Source of the DNA: Anaerobiospirillum sp. NML120448
Lineage (GTDB): Bacteria > Pseudomonadota > Gammaproteobacteria > Enterobacterales > Succinivibrionaceae
Direction: 5' to 3'
NCBI RefSeq assembly: GCF_023050945.1
Contig: NZ_JALKIM010000029.1
Coordinates: 1 to 44,863 of the forward strand
DNA: 44,863 bases
Part shown: positions 44,509-44,863 of the stretch, one piece after another
Numbering within the stretch: position 1 is the stretch's first letter
Layout: each line of letters begins with the position of its first letter
Program-made: the position numbers and the translations under genes
Notes under the pieces: model-generated
Seen by the model: the letters and a program-made list of their open reading frames with translations, nothing else
What the model was told of the DNA's origin: nothing
The model's database searches: none

Positions 44509-44697
44509 TCTCCACCTATAACTCGAAGAGTTTAGGTGGAGATGTAAGCCTACATCTTAATAACATTATAGCGGTCGATCTTGCTTTTCTATATATTCTC
44601 TCAAAACAGATAGAGGAGCACCTCCAACTGAAATTAGGCAGTAAGCTCTTGACCACATAGCATTTGTTCCAAAATAAAATTGACTTAAATAAGCAGA
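44509..44697 (-). mobile_element. Decayed right end of an IS200/IS605-family element
   Basis: It combines the last 43 codons of a TnpA-like frame with two hairpins just downstream. The outer hairpin (44509-44542) has 15 bp, one bulged T and a GAA loop, the form typical of IS200/IS605 terminal hairpins. The inner one (44541-44556) has 6 bp, GATGTA/TACATC. There is no left end, no N-terminal HUH motif and no tnpB in the window. Confidence 0.7.
44566..44697 (-). pseudogene. C-terminal fragment of IS200-like transposase TnpA
   Basis: Only 43 codons remain before an in-frame stop upstream. The peptide contains NAMWSRAYCLISVGGAPLSV, followed closely by LREYIEKQ, matching the WSRSY...GGAPL-V---YIE-Q end of Y1 transposases. 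The catalytic tyrosine and HUH parts are absent, so the gene is dead. Confidence 0.72.
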
Positions 44698-44863
44698 TTA
44701 GTGTTTTCTTATGTGTTTTGAGCTAATGGTTTTGAGGTAATTGTAAAGTATAGCGGTACTATAATTTAACCCCTGACTTTTATAGGATTGATGCATGTTT
44801 TACAGTAAGCGGAGGCATATTGAACATGCAAAAATCGCCCAATGTATCCTCGGTAATCAATAA

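Larger units (their letters stand above)
44401..44863. other. End region with IS remnant, otherwise no gene
   Basis: Apart from the IS200/IS605 remnant at 44509-44697 there is no gene. A plus-strand frame of 22 codons (ATG at 44795, ending exactly at the window edge) has AGGA seven bases upstream and TATAAT near 44758, but it is too short to judge and its product is unknown. Confidence 0.5.

Noticed and set aside
44795-44863. 22-codon frame at the window edge as a gene
   Set aside because: Too short, ends at the edge, and no family could be recognised despite a possible ribosome binding site.

Overview
The window is chromosomal DNA of a low-GC gammaproteobacterium. The gene order bamC-purC, a PykA-type pyruvate kinase, YqgF plus YqcC, and above all the polar-flagellum order flhA-flhF-flhG-fliA-cheY-cheZ-cheA-cheB-motC-motD-parC-parP-cheW-DUF2802 match Vibrio, Shewanella, Pseudomonas and relatives. 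Alanine/serine/asparagine-rich expanded proteins, about 40% GC and wide intergenic gaps make me suspect Aeromonadales/Succinivibrionaceae. That placement is an inference, not a search result.

Layout. Bases 1-4440: lipoprotein gene bamC, purC and pykA, each followed by a hairpin or terminator. Bases 4440-5975: a spacer with 21-bp tandem repeats, a 15-bp inverted repeat, and two tRNA-Val(TAC) genes in tandem on the minus strand, each with its own promoter and terminator. Bases 5976-13228: a J-domain-like tail-anchored protein, a convergent Aer-like PAS/MCP receptor, and a DnaC-like ATPase carrying a roughly 790-residue low-complexity N-terminus. Bases 13595-14430: yqgF and yqcC. Bases 14492-39998: the flagellar and chemotaxis cluster, all on the plus strand. 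Bases 40644-44400, minus strand: a membrane metallophosphoesterase with a long C-terminal extension, preceded by anmK. Bases 44509-44697: a decayed IS200/IS605 right end.

The cluster should act together at one cell pole. FlhF and FlhG set flagellar position and number. FlhA is the export gate. FliA transcribes late genes. CheA, CheW, CheY, CheZ and CheB carry the chemotactic signal. MotC/MotD form stator units. ParC and ParP position the chemosensory array. The DUF2802 protein is a membrane-anchored companion of unknown role.

Two things stand out. First, the cluster is broken up by 300-860 bp spacers, several starting with a strong intrinsic terminator, where relatives usually have a compact operon. 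Second, many proteins carry large low-complexity additions: a FliA tail with two GRP AT-hook-like motifs, a long CheB linker, KVE-type repeats in ParP, an acidic linker in MotD, a DUF2802 protein of 1241 aa, and the DnaC-like protein and phosphoesterase outside the cluster. No CRISPR array, prophage, intact transposon or rRNA operon was seen.
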